Source of the DNA: Bacillota bacterium
GTDB lineage: Bacteria > Bacillota > Clostridia > Oscillospirales > Butyricicoccaceae
Assembly: GCA_030705725.1 (NCBI GenBank)
Contig: JAUZPW010000063.1
Location: forward strand, 1-7,664
DNA: 7,664 bases
Direction of reading: 5' to 3'
In this document: positions 1 to 4,961 of the stretch, piece after piece
Numbering within the stretch: position 1 is the first letter of the stretch
Layout of the letters: every line of letters starts with the position of its first letter
Made by a program: the position numbers and the translations under genes
The notes under the pieces: generated by a model
Database searches by the model: none
What the model was told of the DNA's origin: nothing
What the model saw: only the letters and a program-made list of their open reading frames with translations

Positions 1-636
1 AACAACCTGGATATTTCGGCGCTTGACACTATAAGCGGGCTTTTTCCGGACAAGCAGAAGGATTTTGTCATCAATATAAACGAATCGGACATTGTGGTTG
101 TTAAAGAAGTCCGAATAAACACCGACGCTAAGGAGCTTTTCAAAACCGCAAAGGCCATCGAGGAAGCGCTGAGCTCCGAGCACGGTATCGGAGCCGCTAT
201 CGGCATTGGCACGGTCGTGAGCCAGCTTAAGGACATTGCGAAGTCCTTTAAGGAAGCTCAGGTGGCAATCGACGTCGGAAGGGTTTTCGAGAGCGAGAAA
301 ACGATTATCAGCTTTGAAAACCTCGGAGTTGGAAGGCTTATTTACCAGCTCCCGACAACGCTCTGCGAAATGTTCCTATCGGAGGTTTTCAGAAAAGAAT
401 CGATCGACTCACTCGATCAGGAAACACTTTTCACTATCCAGAAGTTTTTCGAGAACAGCTTAAACGTATCGGAAACCTCGAGAAAGCTTTTTGTGCACAG
501 GAACACGCTCGTATACAGGCTTGAAAAGATCAAAAAGCTCACAGGGCTCGACCTCAGGGAATTCGACCACGCCATAGTTTTTAAGGTGGCGCTTATGGTC
601 AAGAAATATCTTTCGTCACGCGAAAACAAAAACTAA
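1..636 (+). CDS. CdaR/PucR-type helix-turn-helix transcriptional regulator, C-terminal part (5' end outside window)
   Basis: The reading frame is open from base 1, and the TAA stop is at 634-636, so the true start lies left of the window. The GTG at 94 is internal, because 31 sense codons in good frame precede it. The visible 211 residues end in a helix-turn-helix resembling the PucR C-terminal HTH_30 family. In this part (about residues 140-207) the stretch NVSETSRKLFVHRNTLVYRL carries the typical 'hRNTLxYRLxKI' recognition segment, followed by 'LTGLDL'. Residues of about 10-130 resemble the degenerate GGDEF-like domain that precedes this HTH in CdaR-type proteins. Family members sense small ligands and activate transcription, but the ligand here cannot be told. 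The gene ends 19 bases before ftsE with no terminator between, so it is probably in the ftsEX transcript. Family assignment is fairly sure; the regulated target is unknown. Confidence 0.8.
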   Translation, partial: NNLDISALDTISGLFPDKQKDFVININESDIVVVKEVRINTDAKELFKTAKAIEEALSSEHGIGAAIGIGTVVSQLKDIAKSFKEAQVAIDVGRVFESEKTIISFENLGVGRLIYQLPTTLCEMFLSEVFRKESIDSLDQETLFTIQKFFENSLNVSETSRKLFVHRNTLVYRLEKIKKLTGLDLREFDHAIVFKVALMVKKYLSSRENKN

Positions 637-643
637 CGCGCTC

Positions 644-649
644 AAGGAG
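644..649 (+). promoter_or_regulatory. Ribosome binding site that sets the ftsE start
   Basis: AAGGAG at 644-649 lies 6 bases before ATG 656 but only 3 bases before the in-frame TTG at 653. Spacing therefore favours ATG 656 as the real ftsE start over the one-codon-longer TTG form. Confidence 0.7.
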
Positions 650-655
650 TAATTG

Positions 656-1351
656 ATGGTCAGGCTGATCGACGTTCATAAAACATATGATAACGGAACG
701 AAGGCTTTAAAGGGCCTTACGCTCAGAATAGACGACGGAGAGTTTGTCTTTCTGGTTGGCCCGTCGGGCTCCGGAAAGTCGACTGTCACAAAGATGCTTA
801 CCGCGGAAATAAGGCCTACTGAGGGAAGGGTCGTCGTCAACAACTACACCGTGAACAATATAAAATCTTCCGAAATACCTTACCTCAGGCGGACGTTGGG
901 CGTCGTCTTTCAGGATTTCAGGCTGATAGACAAAAAGTCCGTTTATGAAAACGTGGCTTTTGCCATGCGGGCGGTCGGCGCGCCGCAGAGGGTAATAAAG
1001 AAAAGGGTGCCATATATGCTTGATCTCGTCGGGCTTCTGCACAAGGCCAGAAGATGCCCGAACGAGCTCGCGGGCGGAGAGCAGCAGAGGGTCGCGATTG
1101 CGCGCGCCCTTGTGAACAATCCGTCCCTTATTATTGCGGACGAACCGACGGGAAACCTTGACCCGGCGCGCTCGCTCGAGATCATGATGCTTCTCGAACG
1201 GATTAATTCACTGGGCACGACGGTGCTCGTCGTTACTCACGAAAGAGAACTTGTCAACAGGTTTTCAAAACGGGTTGTCGCTCTCGACGGAGGCATGATT
1301 ATTAGCGACAGGATGGGCGGATATTATCAGAATGAAACGGCTCGACATTAG
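656..1351 (+). CDS. ftsE: Cell division ABC transporter ATP-binding protein FtsE
   Basis: This is the cytoplasmic ATPase of the FtsEX complex, which does not transport a solute but transmits ATP hydrolysis across the membrane to switch on peptidoglycan hydrolases. The 231-residue length fits FtsE. Visible motifs are Walker A GPSGSGKST (35-43), the Q-loop region 'VVFQDFRL', the ABC signature LAGGEQQR (138-145), Walker B LIIADEP (158-164) with a GNLD D-loop, and the H-loop His195. 'FQDFRL' in the Q-loop region is typical of FtsE. The signature has Ala139 where the usual consensus is Ser (LSGGEQQR), a mild oddity. ATG 656 is chosen because of the AAGGAG spacing. The 3' end overlaps ftsX by 20 bases, which suggests translational coupling and equal subunit synthesis. 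Confidence 0.95.
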   Translation: MVRLIDVHKTYDNGTKALKGLTLRIDDGEFVFLVGPSGSGKSTVTKMLTAEIRPTEGRVVVNNYTVNNIKSSEIPYLRRTLGVVFQDFRLIDKKSVYENVAFAMRAVGAPQRVIKKRVPYMLDLVGLLHKARRCPNELAGGEQQRVAIARALVNNPSLIIADEPTGNLDPARSLEIMMLLERINSLGTTVLVVTHERELVNRFSKRVVALDGGMIISDRMGGYYQNETARH

Positions 1352-2219
1352 TTATTTCCTGAGGCAGGGTGTCGGCAGCATTTTTTCCCACGGGTTCATG
1401 AGCTTTGCCGCGGTTACCGTAATGATGGCCTGCCTTATTATAACGGGAAGTTTTTCTTTGGTTGCTTTCAACATAGATCACATGATAGCAAAGGTTGAAT
1501 CTCAAAGCGAGATAACGGTTTACATAGACGAAGCGCTCCCGACCGGTGACGCTCAGGCTTTAAAAGACACGATTGCCTCGGCGGCCAATGTCAGCAAAGC
1601 GGTATTTGTCTCAAAGGAACAGGCTCTCTCTGAGTTCAGGAAGGAGCTTGGCGAAGACTCGTCGCTCGTAGACGGGCTGCAGGACGACAATCCGCTCAGA
1701 AACAGCTACCGAATTTTTATTAAGGACGTTAAATTTTACGGCGAAACGGTGGAAGCGCTGAAAAAAATACCGCAGGTTGCTTCCGTCGTAAGCCGCAAGG
1801 ATATAACCGACAGGCTTATAAAAGTCCGGTCAGTGGTTAACGCCGTTTCTTTCGTGCTGATCGTCATGCTCGGTACGGTTTCACTTTTCATAATTTCGAA
1901 TACGGTCAAGCTTGCGACCTTTACGAGGCGCGAGGAAATCGCCATTATGAAAATGGTCGGCGCTACCAACAATTTTATCAGGGCTCCGTTTGTCGTCGAA
2001 GGCTTTTTGCTGGGGTTAACGTCCTCGGTTACGGCTTTTTTCGCGCAATGGGGTATTTATTATTATCTTGGCAAAACAATTTCAGCCGGTTTCGGATTAT
2101 TCGCGCTGGTACCTTTTTCCGGGGTATCGCAGACGGCGTTTCTGTTTTTTTTGGCTTCGGGAACCTTTGTCGGTACGGCGGGGAGTTTGCTTGCGATCCG
2201 CAAATTCCTGAACGTATGA
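1332..2219 (+). CDS. ftsX: Cell division permease-like protein FtsX
   Basis: This is the membrane partner of FtsE. The 295 residues show the FtsX plan: a short cytoplasmic N-terminus, TM1 at about 22-47, a large extracellular domain at about 48-165, then TM2 (168-191), TM3 (218-246) and TM4 (267-289). The segment 'TFTRREEIAIMKMVGATNNFIRAPFVVEG' after TM2 (broken here only as a motif name) is the conserved cytoplasmic loop of the family that contacts FtsE. The extracellular domain is where FtsX binds the coiled coil of its hydrolase in characterised systems, and such a coiled-coil hydrolase is encoded next. The start lies inside ftsE, with only a weak GGCGG at 1316-1320, 11 bases upstream. Initiation probably depends on ribosomes finishing ftsE. 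Confidence 0.93.
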   Translation: MKRLDISYFLRQGVGSIFSHGFMSFAAVTVMMACLIITGSFSLVAFNIDHMIAKVESQSEITVYIDEALPTGDAQALKDTIASAANVSKAVFVSKEQALSEFRKELGEDSSLVDGLQDDNPLRNSYRIFIKDVKFYGETVEALKKIPQVASVVSRKDITDRLIKVRSVVNAVSFVLIVMLGTVSLFIISNTVKLATFTRREEIAIMKMVGATNNFIRAPFVVEGFLLGLTSSVTAFFAQWGIYYYLGKTISAGFGLFALVPFSGVSQTAFLFFLASGTFVGTAGSLLAIRKFLNV

Positions 2220-2246
2220 CCGGACGCTTTTTTTCTGAAAGGTAGG

Positions 2247-3431
2247 ATGGAGATATTGAAAAAATGGGATAAAAAAAGAATAATGGCTTCGATACTTGCC
2301 GGGCTTCTGGCTTTTTTAATTGTTTTTTCCGTTTTGCTGTCCGCGCTTTCGGTAAATGCCTCGGCGGCTTCGGTCGGCACGCTCAGAGGCAGGCTCAGCG
2401 AGATTAAGAAGAAGAAGGATAAGATCGAAAGCCAGCTTAAGGATATAAAAAGCAATAAAAAGTCGGTGAATCAAAAAAAAGAATCGCTTGACGAACAGAT
2501 AGACGTCGCCCAGGAGGAAATCGACGCTACAAACGAGCTTATCGACGGCCTGAACGGCCAGATCTCTGTAAAGGAAAAGGAGCTCGCCGCCGAGGGCGTA
2601 AAGGAAAAAGCGCAGTACGAGCTTTTTAAGAAGCGGGTACGGGCGATGTACGAGAGCGGGGACACGGGTTATCTCAGCGTTTTGCTGTCAACGGACGATT
2701 TTTCGAGCATGCTTTCACGTTACGAGGTTGTCTCTCAGATCATGGATCACGATAAAACCCTGATAAAGTCCATTAAAGACGAAATCGAAAAGATTGGAGA
2801 AGCGAAAGCGTCTCTTGAGTCGGACAAGAAGGAAAACGAAACATTAAAATCTTCGATCATTCAAAAGCAGGCGGCGCTCAAGCAAAAATCCGCCGATAGC
2901 CAGAAGATGATGGAAGAGCTGGAGAAAAACGAAGAGGAATATAAGAAATCCTACGCGGAATACGAAAAAGAAGAGGAAAAAATAGAAAAGCAGATAGAGG
3001 CGGAGCTCGCTAACCTGGGCGGCACCTACGTCGGCGGTGTCTTTATGTGGCCGGCGCCGGGGTATACGGGTATTTCGTCTTATTACGGATGGAGGTATCA
3101 TCCGATACTGCATGTCTACAAAAACCATACGGGCGTCGATATAAGCGCGCCTTACGGCGCGAAGGTAGTTGCCGCGAACGCCGGAACGGTCGTCATTTCA
3201 GGCTATAATTCGGCGTACGGAAATTATGTCGTGATTAATCACGGCGGCGGAAAAGCCACGCTTTACGCGCATTTCTCAAAAAGACTGGTATCTAAGGGCG
3301 ACACGGTCAAAAAAGGCCAGGCGATCGGTCTCGTCGGCGCCACCGGATACGCGACCGGCGCGCACTTGCATTTCGAGATCAGAATAAACGGCGCTACGGT
3401 TAATCCACTTAGCTACTTTAAGAAAAGTTAA
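2247..3431 (+). CDS. Secreted coiled-coil M23 peptidoglycan endopeptidase (EnvC-like FtsEX partner)
   Basis: This 394-residue protein has three parts. The first is a signal peptide: a basic start with KKWDKKR, a hydrophobic core at about 14-36, and an 'NASAA' cleavage site near residues 40-41. The second is a long Lys/Glu-rich coiled coil at about 45-255. The third, after a Gly-rich linker, is a C-terminal M23/LytM domain at about 270-390. The zinc-site pattern is complete: His294 and Asp298 in HTGVD, His342 in YAHF, and His373/His375 in HLH. It should therefore cleave peptide cross-links, unlike E. coli EnvC, whose LytM domain is degenerate and only activates amidases. The layout and position behind ftsEX suggest that the coiled coil docks on FtsX and that cleavage is gated by FtsE. 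GAAAGG at 2237-2242 precedes ATG 2247. A second ATG at codon 13 has a weaker ribosome site. The 27-base gap to ftsX has no terminator. Confidence 0.9.
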   Translation: MEILKKWDKKRIMASILAGLLAFLIVFSVLLSALSVNASAASVGTLRGRLSEIKKKKDKIESQLKDIKSNKKSVNQKKESLDEQIDVAQEEIDATNELIDGLNGQISVKEKELAAEGVKEKAQYELFKKRVRAMYESGDTGYLSVLLSTDDFSSMLSRYEVVSQIMDHDKTLIKSIKDEIEKIGEAKASLESDKKENETLKSSIIQKQAALKQKSADSQKMMEELEKNEEEYKKSYAEYEKEEEKIEKQIEAELANLGGTYVGGVFMWPAPGYTGISSYYGWRYHPILHVYKNHTGVDISAPYGAKVVAANAGTVVISGYNSAYGNYVVINHGGGKATLYAHFSKRLVSKGDTVKKGQAIGLVGATGYATGAHLHFEIRINGATVNPLSYFKKS

Positions 3432-3443
3432 GGCTGTGAAAAT

Positions 3444-4652
3444 ATGAAAAAAAAGTTGACTTGGGGAGACGCCGTTATGCTGATGCTTCTTTCGGCCGTC
3501 ACGGCGGGAAGCATAGCAACTTTATTTTGTTTCCAGAATATCAACAGCCGTCTTGACAGCCTGAAGGAAAAAGAAAAAGAATATTCAAAATTCGACAAGG
3601 TAAAAGAGAACGTGGAGCTTTACTACGTCGGCAAATATGACGAAAACGCTCTTGTAGACGGGGCAATGAAGGGCTATATAAACGCCCTCGGAGATAAATG
3701 GTCGCTATATCTTACTCCCGAGGAATATTCCGAGGTGAAGCAGGATATGAAAAACGAATATGCCGGGGTGGGCATGACCATCAGCTATAAAAGCGACACC
3801 GGGGCTATGGTTATAACCGGCGTAGGCGAGGGCTCGCCCGCCGCTAAGGCCGGAATCGAGAAGCTTGACGAGGTGGTCGAGATAGACGGGGTCAGCGTCG
3901 CCAAGCTTAAAAGCAACGATATTCTCGAGGAAATGCGGGGCAAGGAAGGCACGACCGTTAAGCTGAAGATCAGAAAAGCTTCGACGGGAGAGGTTAAGGA
4001 CTTAAGCCTGACGCGTGAGAAAATTAAGGTACAGGCCGTAAAGACCGAAATGCTCGGCGGGTCTGTGGGTCTTGTTACAATCAGCAATTTCGACAGCGGA
4101 GTAGACGAGCAGTTTAAGACGGGTGTCAACGCTCTGATTAAGGGGGGCGCGAAAGCGCTCATTTTTGACGTCAGATTCAACGGCGGCGGCTCTACCGCCA
4201 GCATGATACCGGCGCTCGACATGCTTTTGCCCCAGGTCAAGGTGTTTTCGATGCGCGACAAAAGCGGGCAGGGACAGGATTTTATGTCCGACAAAGCGGA
4301 AATCAACCTGCCTATGGCGGTTATCGTAAATGAGTATTCATACAGCGCGGCGGAGTATTTTGCGGCGGTGCTGCAGGAATACAAAAAAGCCGAGGTCGTC
4401 GGAGAAAAAACAACCGGGAAATGCTACGCGCAGGAGCTTATAGGGCTTCCGGACGGCTCGGGACTGTATCTTTCGACGAAAACCTTTTTAACGCCTAAGG
4501 GAGTCAACCTTGCTGAAAAAGGCGGCATCACTCCGGATTATATTGTCGAAATGCCTGATAAAGATATGACGAATTTTTCGTCGCTTACAAAAAGCCAGGA
4601 CGCGCAGCTTCAAAAAGCGTATTCCGTAGTTTCTTCTGAAATAAAGAAATAA
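3444..4652 (+). CDS. ctpA: S41 family C-terminal processing protease with PDZ domain (CtpA/CtpB-like)
   Basis: This 402-residue serine protease is anchored by one N-terminal membrane segment (about 10-30), so its body should lie outside the cytoplasm. A helical N-terminal region (about 45-105) with the common 'LGDKWSLYLTPEEY' element is followed by a PDZ domain (about 106-186, carboxylate-loop AGVGM) and the S41 core. The catalytic Ser301 in 'EYSYSAAEYF' and Lys326 in 'TTGKCYAQ' are 25 residues apart, as in the Ser-Lys dyad of Prc and CtpA, so it looks active. Two usual residues differ: Ala follows Ser-Ala where the family often has SAS, and 'EKLDEV' replaces the common PGD turn of the PDZ. 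The UAAGG at 3429-3433 overlaps the upstream stop and serves as ribosome site. The 12-base gap places it in the ftsEX operon, where it may process envelope proteins, possibly the M23 hydrolase; that role is inference. Confidence 0.92.
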   Translation: MKKKLTWGDAVMLMLLSAVTAGSIATLFCFQNINSRLDSLKEKEKEYSKFDKVKENVELYYVGKYDENALVDGAMKGYINALGDKWSLYLTPEEYSEVKQDMKNEYAGVGMTISYKSDTGAMVITGVGEGSPAAKAGIEKLDEVVEIDGVSVAKLKSNDILEEMRGKEGTTVKLKIRKASTGEVKDLSLTREKIKVQAVKTEMLGGSVGLVTISNFDSGVDEQFKTGVNALIKGGAKALIFDVRFNGGGSTASMIPALDMLLPQVKVFSMRDKSGQGQDFMSDKAEINLPMAVIVNEYSYSAAEYFAAVLQEYKKAEVVGEKTTGKCYAQELIGLPDGSGLYLSTKTFLTPKGVNLAEKGGITPDYIVEMPDKDMTNFSSLTKSQDAQLQKAYSVVSSEIKK

Positions 4653-4661
4653 ATGTTTTTG

Positions 4662-4690
4662 TTGACAACTCCCGCCCGCGCCCATATAAT
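4662..4690 (+). promoter_or_regulatory. Perfect-consensus housekeeping (sigma-70/SigA) promoter for the ilv leader
   Basis: The -35 box TTGACA (4662-4667) and the -10 box TATAAT (4685-4690) match the consensus at all 12 positions with the ideal 17-base spacer. The upstream stretch 4641-4661 is A/T-rich like an UP element and overlaps the end of ctpA. Transcription should start near 4697. Such a strong promoter fits a system controlled after initiation by attenuation. The GC-rich spacer has no obvious repressor palindrome. Confidence 0.88.
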
Positions 4691-4721
4691 GAAACAAAAA
4701 AAGAAAGGCATATGAAACCTT

Positions 4722-4877
4722 ATGCTTAATTTATCCGTTTTGCTTACGGCTATTATAGGGATTATATTGGGGAATATCGTTCTAGTAACGGTTATTCTCC
4801 TTGTAGTCGTACTCGTATTAGGCCGCAGGCGAAACGGTATCATATCTCGATTTACCCCGGGGGTTTTGTTGGGGTAA
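4722..4877 (+). CDS. Ile/Leu/Val-rich leader peptide (51 aa), candidate ilv attenuator peptide
   Basis: This short ORF runs from ATG 4722 to TAA 4875-4877. Twenty-nine of its 51 residues are branched-chain (8 Ile, 12 Leu, 9 Val), and residues 11-33 contain 19 of them, including the run VILLVVVLVL (24-33), followed by GRRRNG. This resembles the E. coli ilv leader peptides in composition and in the Gly/Arg turn after the hydrophobic run. Leu codons include TTA and CTA, which look uncommon in the neighbouring genes. Initiation is not clear-cut: GAAAGG at 4703-4708 is 13 bases upstream, longer than ideal, while another ATG at 4712 reads only MKPYA before a stop that overlaps this start. The peptide could also fold as a single membrane helix with RRR on the cytoplasmic side, so a real small membrane protein is the main alternative. 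Its place between promoter and attenuator favours a leader function. Confidence 0.72.
   Translation: MLNLSVLLTAIIGIILGNIVLVTVILLVVVLVLGRRRNGIISRFTPGVLLG
4735..4837 (+). promoter_or_regulatory. Attenuator helix 1:2 (protector / anti-antiterminator)
   Basis: CCGTTTTGCTTACGGCT (4735-4751) can pair with GGCCGCAGGCGAAACGG (4821-4837) at 16 of 17 positions: 13 Watson-Crick, 3 G-U and one A-C mismatch. Strand 1 covers leader codons 5-10 and strand 2 covers codons 34-39, so the loop is almost exactly the Ile/Leu/Val-rich coding segment. This helix is longer than the competing 2:3 helix, so it should be the default state unless a ribosome sits on strand 1. Confidence 0.72.
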
Positions 4878-4909
4878 GTATAAAAGAGAATTGATGCAGC
4901 CTTCGCCTG
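4826..4909 (+). promoter_or_regulatory. Attenuator helix 2:3 (antiterminator)
   Basis: CAGGCGAA (4826-4833) pairs perfectly over 8 bp with TTCGCCTG (4902-4909). After a two-base bulge (4834-4835), GG (4836-4837) can add pairs with CC (4900-4901). The pairing uses the 5' half of the terminator stem and the same strand that pairs in helix 1:2. Strands 2 and 4 share the word GGCGAA (4828-4833 and 4920-4925), as expected of competing partners for one strand. Confidence 0.7.
4850..4879 (+). repeat. Hairpin over the leader stop codon
   Basis: TTACCCC (4852-4858) is the exact reverse complement of GGGGTAA (4871-4877). A G-U pair and an A-U pair extend the stem to 9 bp at 4850-4858 with 4871-4879, around a 12-base loop. 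The UAA stop of the leader ORF lies inside the 3' strand. It sits between strands 2 and 3 and is compatible with both alternative folds, so it may act as a spacer or a pause hairpin that synchronises ribosome and polymerase. That role is inferred. Confidence 0.6.
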
Positions 4910-4942
4910 ATGATTAATCGGCGAAGGCTGCTTTTATTTTAT
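4896..4942 (+). terminator. Intrinsic terminator (attenuator helix 3:4) before ilvA
   Basis: GCAGCCTTCGCC (4896-4907) and GGCGAAGGCTGC (4920-4931) form a perfect 12-bp GC-rich stem around a 12-base loop, followed by TTTTATTTTAT (4932-4942). This is a strong Rho-independent terminator. Only 19 bases separate it from the ilvA start, so no promoter fits between, and ilvA must be transcribed through it. It may also stop read-through from ctpA. Confidence 0.93.
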
Positions 4943-4946
4943 CCTT

Positions 4947-4953
4947 AAGGGGG
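4947..4953 (+). promoter_or_regulatory. Ribosome binding site of ilvA
   Basis: AAGGGGG lies 8 bases before ATG 4962 and directly behind the terminator U-tract. It supports this start and shows that ilvA translation signals are outside the terminator hairpin, so control is expected at transcription rather than at initiation of translation. Confidence 0.8.
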
Positions 4954-4961
4954 ATTTTGAT

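Larger units (their letters stand above)
4697..4942 (+). promoter_or_regulatory. Predicted ribosome-mediated transcription attenuator of the ilvAB operon
   Basis: The roughly 245-base leader between the promoter and ilvA has every element of a classical amino-acid attenuator. These are a leader ORF rich in Ile/Leu/Val (4722-4877), three mutually exclusive helices, and an intrinsic terminator right before the first structural gene. Proposed action: when Ile, Leu or Val tRNAs are charged, or when there is no translation, strand 1 (4735-4751) pairs with strand 2 (4821-4837), the terminator 4896-4931 forms and ilvA is not reached. When a ribosome stalls at codons of about 6-15, its footprint covers strand 1. 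Strand 2 then pairs with 4902-4909 and disrupts the terminator. The pairings are read directly; the mechanism is inferred by analogy with the ilvGMEDA and ilvBN leaders of E. coli. No T-box motif (GGGTGGNACCGCG-like) is present. Confidence 0.78.

Noticed and set aside
94..636. Regulator starting at GTG 94
   Set aside because: The frame is open and coding-like back to base 1, so the GTG is internal and the gene is cut by the window edge.
653..655. TTG 653 as the ftsE start
   Set aside because: It would lie only 3 bases from AAGGAG; ATG 656 has better spacing.
3785..4384. 199-codon minus-strand ORF inside ctpA
   Set aside because: It lies wholly within a well-supported protease gene, lacks recognisable motifs and is explained by codon-position bias of the + strand gene.
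4641..4720. CodY-type operator near the promoter
   Set aside because: No AATTTTCNGAAAATT-like palindrome is visible around the -35/-10 boxes; only general A/T richness is seen.
4610..4843. Minus-strand ORF opposite the leader region
   Set aside because: It overlaps the end of ctpA, the consensus promoter and the leader ORF; its sequence looks like the reverse reading of those elements.
4653..4961. T-box riboswitch before ilvA
   Set aside because: A T-box would be the usual ilv control in Bacillota, but I find no GGGTGGNACCGCG-like antiterminator sequence before the terminator, and a hydrophobic ORF fills most of the leader.
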